From Rhizobium sophoriradicis (GTDB lineage: Bacteria; Pseudomonadota; Alphaproteobacteria; Rhizobiales; Rhizobiaceae), in the NCBI RefSeq assembly GCF_003939025.1, contig NZ_RQIH01000006.1, forward strand, positions 248,001 through 312,000: a DNA stretch of 64,000 nt, written 5' to 3'. A program made the position numbers and the translations under genes. Of this stretch, positions 36,962 to 46,580 are shown piece by piece. Every line of letters begins with the position of its first letter. The first letter of the stretch is position 1. Below the pieces are notes generated by a model, which saw only the letters and a list, made by a program, of their open reading frames with translations, was not told where the DNA came from and made no database searches.

Positions 36962-38335
36962 ATGACTGCGCGAATACTGGTGGTTGACGATATTCCGGCC
37001 AACGTGAAGCTGCTCGAAGCGCGGCTGCTCGCGGAGTATTTCGACGTGATGACAGCCGCCGATGGCCACGAGGCGCTGGCAATCTGCGAGCGCAACCAGG
37101 TCGATCTGATCCTGCTCGACATCATGATGCCCGGTATCGATGGTTTCGAGGTCTGCGAGCGGCTGAAGGCCAGCCAGAAGACCGCCCATATCCCCGTCGT
37201 CATGGTCACAGCGCTCGACCAGCCGGCCGATCGCGTGCGTGGCCTGAAGGCCGGCGCGGACGATTTCCTCACCAAACCGGTCAATGATCTGCAGCTGATC
37301 TCGCGGGTAAAGAGCCTGCTGCGGCTGAAAACATTGAGCGATGAGCTGCGCATCCGCGCCGACACCGCCCATACGATGGGCATGGGCGACCTGATGCGGG
37401 CAGGCGAGGGCCGCGCCGACGAGGCCGGCCAGGTGCTGCTGGTCGATGGCCGCGCCAATTCGCAGGAACGCATCGTCAGGGCGCTGAAGCCCGTCGCCGA
37501 CGTGCTTGCCCTCTCCGATCCGCAGGCAGCCCTCTTCGAAGCAGCCGAGCACGCCTTCGACCTCGTCATCGTCAACGCCAATTTCGACGATTACGATCCG
37601 CTTCGCCTCTGCTCGCAATTGCGATCGCTGGAGCGCACACGCTTCCTGCCGATCCTGATCATCACCGAGCAGGGGGCTGACGAGATGGTCGTGCGTGCGC
37701 TTGATCTCGGCGTCAACGATTATATCATCCGTCCCGTCGATCCGAACGAGCTGGTCGCCCGCAGCCTGACGCAGATCCGCCGCAAGCGCTACAATGATCG
37801 GCTGCGCGCCAGCGTCAAGCAGACGATCGAGCTTGCCGTGACCGATCCGCTGACCGGACTTAACAACAGGCGTTATCTCGACAATCACCTCACCGTGCTC
37901 TTCAACCGGTCGATGGCGCGGGGGCGTCCGCTTTCGGTGCTGATCACCGATATCGACCGTTTCAAGCAGGTGAACGACACCTACGGCCATGACGGCGGCG
38001 ACGAAGTCCTGCGCGAATTCGCAAACCGCGTCCGTTCGACCATCCGCGGCGCCGATCTCGCCTGCCGCTACGGCGGGGAGGAGTTCGTCGTAGCCATGCC
38101 GGACACGTCGCCGGAAGTGGCCGCCGCTGTCGCCGAGCGCCTGCGCGCGGCAGTCGAAAGCGCTCCCTTCATGCTGAAGCACTCCGGCGAAGCGCTCAAC
38201 GTCACCGCCTCCTTCGGTATCGCCTCACGGATCGGCTCGGTGCTGACCCCCGACCAGCTGATGAAGCAGGCCGATCTTGCGCTTTACGAGGCCAAGAATA
38301 CCGGCCGCAATCGCGTGGTTGCCGCAGCTGCCTGA
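36962..38335 (+). CDS. pleD: Diguanylate cyclase response regulator PleD
   Basis: A protein of 457 residues in the order receiver (Asp53 in LILLDIMMPG), degenerate adaptor receiver (about 150-275), GGDEF domain. The active-site motif is GGEEF (371-375), and the allosteric inhibition site RGAD (362-365) sits five residues before it, so the enzyme should make cyclic di-GMP and be inhibited by it. Together with DivK it links cell-cycle phosphorylation to the motile-to-sessile transition. Confidence 0.97.
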   Translation: MTARILVVDDIPANVKLLEARLLAEYFDVMTAADGHEALAICERNQVDLILLDIMMPGIDGFEVCERLKASQKTAHIPVVMVTALDQPADRVRGLKAGADDFLTKPVNDLQLISRVKSLLRLKTLSDELRIRADTAHTMGMGDLMRAGEGRADEAGQVLLVDGRANSQERIVRALKPVADVLALSDPQAALFEAAEHAFDLVIVNANFDDYDPLRLCSQLRSLERTRFLPILIITEQGADEMVVRALDLGVNDYIIRPVDPNELVARSLTQIRRKRYNDRLRASVKQTIELAVTDPLTGLNNRRYLDNHLTVLFNRSMARGRPLSVLITDIDRFKQVNDTYGHDGGDEVLREFANRVRSTIRGADLACRYGGEEFVVAMPDTSPEVAAAVAERLRAAVESAPFMLKHSGEALNVTASFGIASRIGSVLTPDQLMKQADLALYEAKNTGRNRVVAAAA

Positions 38336-38799
38336 CGAATCACCCGGCCTCTTGCGGGGCTTTGTGGGTTTTTCCACTGTCGTAAGCCAATTATTACCGA
38401 TTTTTAACGTTCGCCCATGCGACGCAGGGCGAAAAATCTGCAACTTGATAGCCCAAAAATGGACGCCAGGCGTTGCTGTGGATAACGGCGGCGTGCGACA
38501 TTTTCTGGAATGCCGGACGGCGCGCGGAATGAAATGGGGACTATAAAAGAATGTCTGCTGACAACAGGGTCAAATAGAGTGCGGCGGCGTCACCTCACGT
38601 AAGGGGAGGGGCGGCTTAAGTTATTAAGTTATATTGTCGAATTTCTTCTAACCCTTCACCGCTAGGCTTTGGGTGCAAGCAGAGACGTCAAATCTTTGTG
38701 TGTGCCAATCCTGGACTTTTAACCATAAAATCAAGCTGAGAAAATTCATCATTAAGAATTTGTTGATTTTCTTTCATTTCTGCGCAAATTATCGGCTCA

Positions 38800-38990
38800 T
38801 AAGAGAAGAGCTCCCGAAGAGGAGCTGTCCATACCCCATGATGCTCAGGTCCGCCGCATCTCCTGGGTCGTGGGGTTGGTCGGCTGGTAGGCAAGTCATA
38901 ACGGTTCCTCGTGCCGTTTTGCATGCTGGCCGACCCCCTTTCAGGAAAACGCCGTCGCTTCCCGAAGATGGAAGGGCGGCGTTTCTTGTT
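38800..38990 (+). ncRNA. Candidate structured small RNA
   Basis: About 190 bases with a series of strong stems and no good open frame. AGCTCC/GGAGCT (38809-38826) is the first. A CCCCATGATGCTCAGG...CCTGGGTCGTGGGG arm pair has a TCTCC-containing loop. A long rod GGTCGGC/GCCGACC (38878-38935) encloses AACGG-TTCCTCGTG-CCGTT. A terminator ends it. A TTGATT (38763) and AATTAT (38787) pair could be its promoter. Pyrimidine-rich loops exposed to solvent suit an anti-Shine-Dalgarno regulator. The family is not identified. Confidence 0.5.
38947..38990 (+). terminator. Rho-independent terminator of the small RNA candidate
   Basis: The outer stem is AAACGCCG (38947-38954) with CGGCGTTT (38977-38984), and the inner stem is CTTCC/GGAAG around loop CGAAGAT. 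It is followed by CTTGTT. Confidence 0.7.
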
Positions 38991-39028
38991 TGCGCTATCA
39001 TTTCTCAAAGGAGACCGTTCCGGACAAT

Positions 39029-39062
39029 AAAAAACGCGCAACCCAAGGGCGCGCGCTTTTTT
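39029..39062 (-). terminator. Rho-independent terminator of rpmG
   Basis: On the minus strand AAAAAAG-CGCGC pairs with GCGCG-TTTTTT with one bulged G, followed by ATT. It lies 22 bases past the rpmG stop. Confidence 0.7.
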
Positions 39063-39083
39063 GAAATCCGTCAGGCCAAGTGA

Positions 39084-39251
39084 TTACTTGATCTTGGTTT
39101 CCTTGAACTCGACATGCTTCTTAGCAATCGGGTCATACTTCGTCTTCGTCATCTTGTCCGTCATCGTACGGCTGTTCTTCGTCGTGACGTAGAAGAAACC
39201 GGTGTCGGCTGTCGACAGCAGCTTGATCTTGATTGTTGTAGCCTTGGCCAT
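39084..39251 (-). CDS. rpmG: Ribosomal protein bL33
   Basis: A protein of 55 residues of the large ribosomal subunit. The sequence [20 protein letters not shown], the TTKNSRT segment and the [18 protein letters not shown] end are the standard alphaproteobacterial L33. It lacks the CxxC zinc pairs, so it is the zinc-independent form. The ATG at 39251 has AGGAC upstream. It is separated from pleD by the sRNA region. Confidence 0.96.
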   Translation of the reverse strand: MAKATTIKIKLLSTADTGFFYVTTKNSRTMTDKMTKTKYDPIAKKHVEFKETKIK

Positions 39252-39344
39252 GGTCGTCCTGCCTTTAAGAAAATGAAAGCCGTGGAAGCCGGATGGGGCT
39301 CCACGGCAAATTCTGGCGCGAAACTACGAATCCCGCCCGAAAAG

Positions 39345-40529
39345 TCAAGTCCGTTTTCGAATGAACATCAATCTGATGCCGGAAAGTAGGGCGTAAAAGC
39401 CGAAGAAGGCGGCAATCGCCCAGGCGAAACCGCTATTTCCGGCGACATCGATCGCTGCGCCGATCGCCTGCGGCCCGGCCACGGTTCCCACCGCATAACA
39501 GAAGACGAAGGCGGCATTGGCCGCCGCAAGGTCGGAACCGGTCAGACGCGAGCCGAGATGGCTGAGGCCGACCGTATAGAGGCCGGAGACGCAGCCACCC
39601 CAGAACAGCAGGAGTCCGGCCATCAGCAGCCAGTTGTCGACCAACAACGGCAGCATCATCGAGCCGACGAAGCCCATCAGCGCCATGCCGGCGAGAAGCG
39701 GCCGCTTGTCGGAGATGCGGTCGGAAAGCAGGCCGAGCGGGATCTGAAAGATGACGTTGCCGACCCCCATCATAGTGAGCAGCAGTGCCGCCTGCGATTC
39801 GGTGAAATGGGCGCGCACGGCAAAGATCGGGAAAAGCGACAAGCCGCCGGCTTCGACGGCGCCGAAGATGAAGACCGCTGCCGTCGCCGTCGGCACCAGG
39901 AAGACGTAGCGCATGAAATGCAGCTCCGGCTTTTCCTCGAGCGCCGGGCTTTCGTAGCGGGCGATGAAGATCGGAATTGCGGCGAGCAGGATGGCGCCGG
40001 CGCCGACCAGGAAGGGGAAGATCCCGTCGCTGCCGAGCAGCGAAAACAGCAGCGGCCCGGCGGCAAAGCCCAGCGAAAGCACGGTCGCATAAATGCCGAG
40101 AACAAATCCGCGCTTGGACGGCGGCGAGGCGGCGTTGATCCAGAATTCGGAGAGGATGAACAGCGTCGTCGTTGCGCCGTGGAAGGCGAAACGCAGGGGA
40201 AACCACATCCAGAAATCCTGGGCATAGTAGAAACCGAGCGCGCTCAGCGCTGAAATCACCACAGCCCAGAGCATGGTCGGCGCCACACCGTATATGTGAG
40301 CGAGCTTGGTTGTAACGGGCGCGGCGGCCATCGCCGCAATGCCTGCCATCGCGGTATTGAGCCCGATCAGGGTCGATGAGATGCCGCGTTTTTCGAGGAT
40401 GATGCTGAGCAGCGGAAGTCCGAGACCGATTGCGATGCCGACGGCTGATATCGACGAGATGGCTGCCACCAGAGAAGGCCAATGGATTTCTTCGAGATCG
40501 CCCGGTGTGCCGTTTCTCGGCTGAGACAT
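39345..40529 (-). CDS. MFS transporter (YcaD-like)
   Basis: A protein of 394 residues with twelve predicted transmembrane helices. A loop 2-3 region with the A-like motif occurs at about 75-95, and there is a second copy-like motif GLLSDRISDKRPLLAG between helices 8 and 9. The overall pattern (GLGLPLLSIILEKRGISSTLIGLNTAMAGIA) fits the YcaD-type major facilitator group. The substrate is unknown. It is a monocistronic minus-strand gene between rpmG and the DUF983 gene. Confidence 0.85.
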   Translation of the reverse strand: MSQPRNGTPGDLEEIHWPSLVAAISSISAVGIAIGLGLPLLSIILEKRGISSTLIGLNTAMAGIAAMAAAPVTTKLAHIYGVAPTMLWAVVISALSALGFYYAQDFWMWFPLRFAFHGATTTLFILSEFWINAASPPSKRGFVLGIYATVLSLGFAAGPLLFSLLGSDGIFPFLVGAGAILLAAIPIFIARYESPALEEKPELHFMRYVFLVPTATAAVFIFGAVEAGGLSLFPIFAVRAHFTESQAALLLTMMGVGNVIFQIPLGLLSDRISDKRPLLAGMALMGFVGSMMLPLLVDNWLLMAGLLLFWGGCVSGLYTVGLSHLGSRLTGSDLAAANAAFVFCYAVGTVAGPQAIGAAIDVAGNSGFAWAIAAFFGFYALLSGIRLMFIRKRT

Positions 40530-40784
40530 TTATCCATCCTTAGAAAGCTTCGCGAGCGAATCGGCCGGTCGCTTCGCATAGAAAGACACGGACGTGCCAA
40601 ATCCCGGTGACGAGCAGCGTTTCGCAGTATTTCCGATGTGAGTGACCGCCTGCGGAATGTAAAGCCTGTTCAGACAAGAAAAGCTTACCATGTCAACTCG
40701 TTGAGGATCGACGACGCCCGCGTCCGATAGTGGTCGGTGGATGGCAGCCACTACACGTTAAATATGTCTGGAAGGTGAAGGCAT

Positions 40785-41237
40785 TCAATCCGGCCGCCGG
40801 GGAAGATCGTAATCATCGGGGCCATCGCTCTCCCCGCCGAAACCGTGCATGCGTAGCGCCCATTGCAGCCCGATGACGCCGCCTTTGATCGGCTGGATCG
40901 AGGCAAGGGCGGTGACGACGGTGATCGGGGCCCAGATGGCGAGATGAACCCATACCGGCAGAACGAAGGTCATGTCGGTCAACATGTAACCACCGACGAG
41001 GACATGGCCGAGGACGAGGATGACGATATAGGGCGGCAGGTCGTCGGCGCGGTGATGATGCATCGGCTCGCCGCAGGCAGCGCAGTGATCGACCGGTTTC
41101 AGGAAAGCGCGAAAGAGCTTGCCGTCGCCGCAGGCCGGACAGCGGTTCATCAGCCCGCGCAGGATCGAGCGCCGGAGCGGACGTTCGACCTCGGGCGTGC
41201 CCCCGTAGCGGACCGTCGGATCGGTCTGTGTGCCCAT
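40785..41237 (-). CDS. DUF983 family membrane protein
   Basis: A protein of 150 residues. The N-terminal part holds two Cys pairs, RCPACGDGKLF and HCAACGEPMHHHRADD, which look like a zinc ribbon. Two transmembrane helices follow (about 70-90 and 98-118). This is the DUF983 family. It lies 64 bases downstream of rnr on the same strand and is probably cotranscribed with it. Confidence 0.88.
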   Translation of the reverse strand: MGTQTDPTVRYGGTPEVERPLRRSILRGLMNRCPACGDGKLFRAFLKPVDHCAACGEPMHHHRADDLPPYIVILVLGHVLVGGYMLTDMTFVLPVWVHLAIWAPITVVTALASIQPIKGGVIGLQWALRMHGFGGESDGPDDYDLPRRPD

Positions 41238-41301
41238 CGCATGTTCCTTTTCAGCCCGAAAGCGTAGGGCTCCTGAATCAGGCTCGATGTCGTGAGATGC
41301 T

Positions 41302-43674
41302 TTAGCGCCGCCCGCGCGGCGGCCTCGTCCCCGGTTTCTTGCGAACCTGGCCCTTGTCGCGGCGGCCGGCCTTATGGAAGGAGCGCACCGCCGTCGGCAT
41401 CTCGCGCCCCTCGCTCAGCATTTCGAAACGCAGCGCGCCGGCAAGCGGAATCGCTTCGGCAAGTTTCACGGTGACGCTGTCGCCGAGGCGATAGCCGAGC
41501 CCCGTGCGTTCACCCGAGAGTGCCTGATGCGCCTCGTCATAGATGAAATAATCGCTGCCAAGCGTCGATATAGGGATGAAACCATCGGCGCCATAGTCCG
41601 GCAGAGCGATAAAAAGCCCGGATTTCGTCACCCCCGAGACCCGGCCGGCAAATTCCTCGCCGACCCGGGTGCTCAAGTGATGGGCGATCAGCCGATCGAT
41701 GGTCTCGCGCTCGGCCGCCATTGCCCGGCGCTCGAATGTCGAGATTTCGGCGGCGATATCGTCGAGGGCGGCTTCTTCGTCCGGCGTGATGCCGCCTTCG
41801 CCGAAGCCGAGCGAGCCGACGAGCGCGCGATGCACGATGAGGTCGGCGTAGCGGCGAATCGGTGAGGTGAAGTGGGCGTACTTCATCAGGTTGAGACCGA
41901 AATGGCCGATATTCTCAGGGCTGTAGATCGCCTGGCTTTGCGAGCGCAGCACCATCTCGTTGACCATGGTCTGGTGCGCCGTGCCTTCCGCCTTGGCCAG
42001 AATGCCGTTGAAGCTATTGGCGCGCACATTGCCGCCCTTGGCGAGCGAGATGCCGAGGGTCGCCAGGAACTCGCGCAGGACTTCCTGCTTGGCAAGCGTC
42101 GGGCCGTCATGGATGCGGTAGACCAGGACCTGGCGCTTCTTTTCCAGCGTTTCGGCGGCGGCGACGTTCGCTTGGATCATCATCTCCTCGATCAGCTTGT
42201 GCGCGTCGAGCCGCGGCGGCACGAAGACACGATCGACCGTGCCGTCGGGCTTCAGCAGGATCTTGCGCTCCGGCATGTCGAGTTCCAGCGGCTGACGCCG
42301 GTCGCGGCCGCGTTTCATCACCGCATAGGCGTGCCAGAGCGGCTTCAGGATCGGCTCGAGCATCGGTCCGGTCTTGTCGTCGGCGTTGCCGTCGATCGCC
42401 GCCTGCGCCTGCTGGTAGGAAAGCTTGGCGGCGCTCTTCATCATGATGCGATGAAACGTATGGCCGATCTTGCGGCCTTCGCTGGAGAAGCTCATGCGCA
42501 CCGCGAGCGCTGGACGGTCGAGGCCTTCCTTCAGCGAGCAGAGATCATTGGAGATGCGCTCCGGCAGCATCGGTACCACCCGATCCGGGAAATAGACGGA
42601 ATTGCCGCGTTTCAGCGCCTCGCGGTCGAGCGGCGAATTGGGCCGGACATACCAGGAGACGTCGGCGATCGCGACGGTGACGATGACGCCGCCGGGATTG
42701 TCGGGGGAGGGGTCGAGCTCGGCATAGACGGCGTCGTCATGATCCTTGGCGTCGGCCGGATCGATGGTGATCAGCGGCACGTCGCGCCAGTCCTCACGAT
42801 GCGACATCGTCGCCGGTTTCGCCGCCTCCGCCTCTGCCATGACGGCGGGCGGAAAGACATGCGGGATGCCATGGGCATGGATGGCGATCATCGAGATCGC
42901 CTTTTCCGAGCCGACGGAGCCGACGACGGACAGAACCTTGGCGCGTGGCAGGCCGAAGCGGCCGAGCCGGGCGACTTCGATCTCGACCAGGTCGCCATCC
43001 GCAGCGCCGCCGGTGAAGTCGGGATCGATCACCATCTCCTCGCCGCGCCGCTCGATCGGCAGCAGCCGGCCGCCGCCGCCGGGCGCGGTGCGGAAAACCC
43101 CCATGGCGGCGCCGCGGCGCCTGTCGATCACCTTGATGATCCGCGCCGTATAGGCCGGCCCGCCGCGGTCGACGGCCGGGAAGATCTTCGCCAGGATACG
43201 GTCGCCGAGGCCGGCAACGGGTGCCTTGCCCTTGCCCTGGCGGCCTGCCGGCGATTGCTGGCGGATAGCGACGGCAGGGGCGACACCCTGATCTTCCGGC
43301 CATTCCGCCGGTCGGCCGATCAGATCGCCGTCCTTGTCGCGCGTGGTGATATCGAGAACGGTGACGGGCGGAAGGGCGCCGGGACGGATGAGCGACTTGC
43401 GGCTCTTCTGCAGCATGCCTTCCTGTTCGAGCTCCTGCAGCAGATGCTTGAGCTCGACGCGGCTGTCGCCCTTCAGCCCGAAGGCCTTGGCGAGCTCACG
43501 CTTCGAGGCCTTCTGCGGATGATCGGCGATGAAGCGCAGGATCACCTCGCGCGAAGGCAGCGCGCCGTGGACGATGTTCAGCGGTTCGACGGCGGGAGCA
43601 TCCTTGCCGGCACGGCCGATCTTGCCCGGGCGTTTGCCCGTGAGGTCCGTTCTGTCGCGCGGTGTCCTGCTCAC
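41302..43674 (-). CDS. rnr: Ribonuclease R
   Basis: A processive 3'-5' exoribonuclease of 790 residues that degrades structured RNA. It has an N-terminal winged helix (about 45-95), cold-shock domains, and an RNB catalytic domain with the Mg-binding aspartates in TIDPADAKDHDDAVYAEL. A C-terminal S1 domain (GEEFAGRVSGVTKSGLFIAL) and a basic tail of RNase R type follow. The start codon is GTG at 43674, one base after the topA stop, so the two are translationally coupled. Confidence 0.96.
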   Translation of the reverse strand: MSRTPRDRTDLTGKRPGKIGRAGKDAPAVEPLNIVHGALPSREVILRFIADHPQKASKRELAKAFGLKGDSRVELKHLLQELEQEGMLQKSRKSLIRPGALPPVTVLDITTRDKDGDLIGRPAEWPEDQGVAPAVAIRQQSPAGRQGKGKAPVAGLGDRILAKIFPAVDRGGPAYTARIIKVIDRRRGAAMGVFRTAPGGGGRLLPIERRGEEMVIDPDFTGGAADGDLVEIEVARLGRFGLPRAKVLSVVGSVGSEKAISMIAIHAHGIPHVFPPAVMAEAEAAKPATMSHREDWRDVPLITIDPADAKDHDDAVYAELDPSPDNPGGVIVTVAIADVSWYVRPNSPLDREALKRGNSVYFPDRVVPMLPERISNDLCSLKEGLDRPALAVRMSFSSEGRKIGHTFHRIMMKSAAKLSYQQAQAAIDGNADDKTGPMLEPILKPLWHAYAVMKRGRDRRQPLELDMPERKILLKPDGTVDRVFVPPRLDAHKLIEEMMIQANVAAAETLEKKRQVLVYRIHDGPTLAKQEVLREFLATLGISLAKGGNVRANSFNGILAKAEGTAHQTMVNEMVLRSQSQAIYSPENIGHFGLNLMKYAHFTSPIRRYADLIVHRALVGSLGFGEGGITPDEEAALDDIAAEISTFERRAMAAERETIDRLIAHHLSTRVGEEFAGRVSGVTKSGLFIALPDYGADGFIPISTLGSDYFIYDEAHQALSGERTGLGYRLGDSVTVKLAEAIPLAGALRFEMLSEGREMPTAVRSFHKAGRRDKGQVRKKPGTRPPRGRR

Positions 43675-43675
43675 T

Positions 43676-46330
43676 TCAGCCCTTTTTCGATTTCGCCGGC
43701 GCTTTCGCCTTCGTTGCCTTCGGCTTGGCGGCCGTCTTCGTGGTCTTGGCTTCGGTCGCAGCCGCCTTCGGCTTGGCTTTCGCCCTTGCCGGCTTTCCGG
43801 CGGGTGCCTTGCCGGCCTTTTCGGTGATCAGCGCCAGCGCTTCCTCGATGGTGATCGCCTGCGGATCCTTGCCCTTCGGCAGGGTGGCGTTGACCTTGCC
43901 CCAGTTGACATAGGGACCGTATTTTCCGTCACGAACGGTGATGGCGCCGCCGTCGGGATGATCGCCGAGCGACTTCAGCGCCGCCGGCGTGCCGCGCGCA
44001 CCCCGGCCCGGCGCCTTGTTCGCCTTTTCGGCGATGACGGTCACGGCGCGGTTGAGGCCGACCGAGAACACGTCCTCGACGGTATCCAGATTGGCGTAGG
44101 AACCGTCATGTAAAAGGAAGGGGCCGTAGCGGCCGATGCCCGATGAAATCATCTTGCCGGTTTCGGGATGTTTGCCGATATCGCGCGGCAACGAGATCAA
44201 AGCCATCGCCTTTTCATAGTCGATGTCTTCGGGCTTCCAGCCTTTCGGCAGCGAAGCGCGTTTGGCTTCCTTGCCGTCGCCACGCTGGATATAGGGGCCG
44301 AAGCGGCCCGAGCGCAGCGTCAGTTCTTCTCCGGTCGTCGGATCGGTGCCGAGGTTCTTCGGCTCGTTGAGGGCGACACCTTCCGCTTCTCCGCCGTTTT
44401 CGGAGGAGAGCTGACGGGTGTAGTTGCATTCCGGATAATTCGAGCAGCCGACGAAGGCGCCGTATTTACCGAGCTTCAGCGACAGGTTGCCTGTGCCGCA
44501 GACCTGGCAGATCCTGGGGTCGCTGCCATCTTCGCGCTTCGGGAAGACCAGCGGCGCCAGCGCCTCGTTCAGCGAATCGAGCACGTTGGTGACGCGCAGT
44601 TCCTTGGTGTCCTCGATCTGCGCGAAGAAATCCTTCCAGAAATCGCGCAGCACCTGCTTCCAGTTCAACTCGCCTGCCGAAATCCGGTCGAGCTTTTCCT
44701 CGAGGTCGGCCGTGAAGTCGTATTCGACATATTTGGTGAAGAAGCTCTCGAGGAAGGCGGTCACCAGCCGGCCCTTGGCCTGCGGGATCAGCTTGCGCTT
44801 GTCGATCGTCACATAGTCGCGGTCGCGCAGCGTCGCCAGCGTCGCCGCATAGGTGGAGGGCCGACCGATGCCGAGCTCTTCCATCTTCTTGATCAGCGAG
44901 GCTTCCGAATAACGCGGCGGCGGTTCGGTGAAATGCTGCGTCGAATTGATCTTCTGCTTGGCGAGCGTCTCACGCGCATTGATCTCCGGCAGGCGGCCAT
45001 CCTCGTCGCCGTCGTCGCTCTGCTCGCCGTCCTCTTTCTGGTCGGTATAGGCGGCGATGAAACCGTCGAAGCGGATGACCGAACCGACGGCGCGCAGGCC
45101 GGCCTTCTCGCCCTTGTTGTCGGCGGTGATTTCAGCCGTCGTGCGTTCGATCTCGGCCGACGCCATCTGGCTGGCGATGCCGCGCTTCCAGATCAGCTCG
45201 TAGAGCCGGATCTGATCGGCGTCGAGGAATTTGCGCAGACGATCGGGCGAGCGGTAGAAATCGGTCGGACGGATCGCCTCGTGTGCCTCCTGGGCGTTTT
45301 TCGCTTTGGTCGAATAGAAGCGCGCTTTTTCGGGCAGATAGCGTTCGCCGAACTGATCGAGGATGGCGCGCCGGGCCGCGTCAATCGCCTCGGGCGCCAT
45401 CTGCACGCCGTCGGTTCGCATATAGGTGATGAGACCGACCGTCTCGCCGCCGATATCGACGCCTTCATAGAGTTTTTGGGCGATCTGCATGGTGCGCGAG
45501 GCGGAGAAACCGAGATTGGAGGAGGCGGCCTGTTGCAGTGTCGAGGTCGTAAACGGAGGTCCCGGATTGCGCTTGACCGGCTTCGCCTCGACCGTGTCGA
45601 CGATATAGCTCGCGCCTTCGAGTAATGCCTTCAGGCGGCCGGCATCTTCGCCGTTGCCGATGGCGCGCGGCGGCAGCCGTTTGCCGTTCGCCGAAACCAG
45701 TCTTGCCTCGAACTCGTCGCCGCGCGGCGTCTTCAGAAGTGCGGAGAGATTCCAATATTCTTCCGAAATGAAGCGCTCGATCTCGGATTCACGGTCGCAG
45801 ACCAGACGAAGCGCCACCGACTGGACACGTCCGGCCGAACGCGCGCCGGGCAGCTTGCGCCATAGGACAGGCGAAAGATTGAAGCCGACGAGATAGTCGA
45901 GCGCACGGCGCGCCAGATAGGCGTCGACCAGCGGCACGTCGATGTCGCGGGGATCGGCCATCGCGTCGAGCACCGCCTTCTTGGTGATCGCGTTGAAGAC
46001 GACCCGCTTGACCGACTTGCCGTTCAGCACCCGCTTCTTGTTCAGCATGTCGAGGACGTGCCAGGAAATCGCTTCGCCTTCGCGATCCGGGTCGGTCGCC
46101 AGAAAAAGCCCGTCGGAGGATTTCACCGCCTCGGCAATATCCTTCATCCGCTTGGCCGAGGCCCCGTCGACCTCCCAGAGCATTTCGAAATCCTGATCGG
46201 GGAGGACCGAGCCATCCTTGGCAGGCAGATCGCGCACATGGCCGAAGGAGGCGAGCACTTTGTATCCCGAACCCAGATACTTATTGATCGTCTTGGCCTT
46301 GGCAGGCGATTCCACCACTACAACATTCAT
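43676..46330 (-). CDS. topA: DNA topoisomerase I
   Basis: A type IA topoisomerase of 884 residues that relaxes negative supercoils. The Toprim domain opens with VVVESPAKAKTINKYLG and the DPDREGEAISWH motif. The catalytic tyrosine is Tyr303 in GLITYMRTDG. C-terminal zinc-ribbon repeats include CQVCGTGNLSLKLGKYGAFVGC and SNYPEC, then zinc-less repeats with the GRYGPF pattern, and finally a Lys/Ala-rich tail of about 45 residues that should bind DNA non-specifically. It is followed directly by rnr. Confidence 0.96.
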   Translation of the reverse strand: MNVVVVESPAKAKTINKYLGSGYKVLASFGHVRDLPAKDGSVLPDQDFEMLWEVDGASAKRMKDIAEAVKSSDGLFLATDPDREGEAISWHVLDMLNKKRVLNGKSVKRVVFNAITKKAVLDAMADPRDIDVPLVDAYLARRALDYLVGFNLSPVLWRKLPGARSAGRVQSVALRLVCDRESEIERFISEEYWNLSALLKTPRGDEFEARLVSANGKRLPPRAIGNGEDAGRLKALLEGASYIVDTVEAKPVKRNPGPPFTTSTLQQAASSNLGFSASRTMQIAQKLYEGVDIGGETVGLITYMRTDGVQMAPEAIDAARRAILDQFGERYLPEKARFYSTKAKNAQEAHEAIRPTDFYRSPDRLRKFLDADQIRLYELIWKRGIASQMASAEIERTTAEITADNKGEKAGLRAVGSVIRFDGFIAAYTDQKEDGEQSDDGDEDGRLPEINARETLAKQKINSTQHFTEPPPRYSEASLIKKMEELGIGRPSTYAATLATLRDRDYVTIDKRKLIPQAKGRLVTAFLESFFTKYVEYDFTADLEEKLDRISAGELNWKQVLRDFWKDFFAQIEDTKELRVTNVLDSLNEALAPLVFPKREDGSDPRICQVCGTGNLSLKLGKYGAFVGCSNYPECNYTRQLSSENGGEAEGVALNEPKNLGTDPTTGEELTLRSGRFGPYIQRGDGKEAKRASLPKGWKPEDIDYEKAMALISLPRDIGKHPETGKMISSGIGRYGPFLLHDGSYANLDTVEDVFSVGLNRAVTVIAEKANKAPGRGARGTPAALKSLGDHPDGGAITVRDGKYGPYVNWGKVNATLPKGKDPQAITIEEALALITEKAGKAPAGKPARAKAKPKAAATEAKTTKTAAKPKATKAKAPAKSKKG

Positions 46331-46580
46331 GATGATTCTCTAAAAAAGACTCCGCGCCGGCGTGGAAGCCAGCGCAACACGCAGCGCAACTTGGATACTG
46401 GCCCTCCGACATGGACAGGGAAATCGCTGCGGTCAAGGGGTTTGCTACAATTTTACTTCTTGCGTACGGTGCAATCGAGGGGAGATTGTGTGCTGAATAC
46501 AATTTTAAGACGGCGCACCTATTGAATTCGACACGCGGCTCCTGCAACTCCCGAGGCGGCTCTCTTATATCGCGCAAAGC

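Larger units (their letters stand above)
38336..39083. other. Long intergenic region with a small RNA candidate
   Basis: 748 bases between pleD and rpmG without a supported protein gene. The first 400 bases become AT-rich and hold no clear feature. A TTACCGATTTTTAAC stretch (near 38395) loosely resembles a CtrA half-site arrangement but does not match it well. From about 38800 comes a strongly structured stretch ending in a terminator at 38990. The minus-strand terminator of rpmG follows at 39029-39062. Confidence 0.6.

Noticed and set aside
38395..38410. TTACCGATTTTTAAC as a CtrA binding site downstream of pleD
   Set aside because: It deviates from TTAA-N7-TTAAC in spacing and in the first half-site, and it lies after the gene rather than before it.
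39433..40482. Long second minus-strand frame (349 codons) inside the MFS gene
   Set aside because: Arg/His/Asp-rich shadow translation of a GC-rich gene; the other frame has clear membrane helices.
46331..46580. Possible gene in the gap between dprA and topA (99-codon minus-strand frame)
   Set aside because: The frame overlaps the topA start and its peptide is unlike any protein; the AT-rich gap is more likely the topA promoter region.
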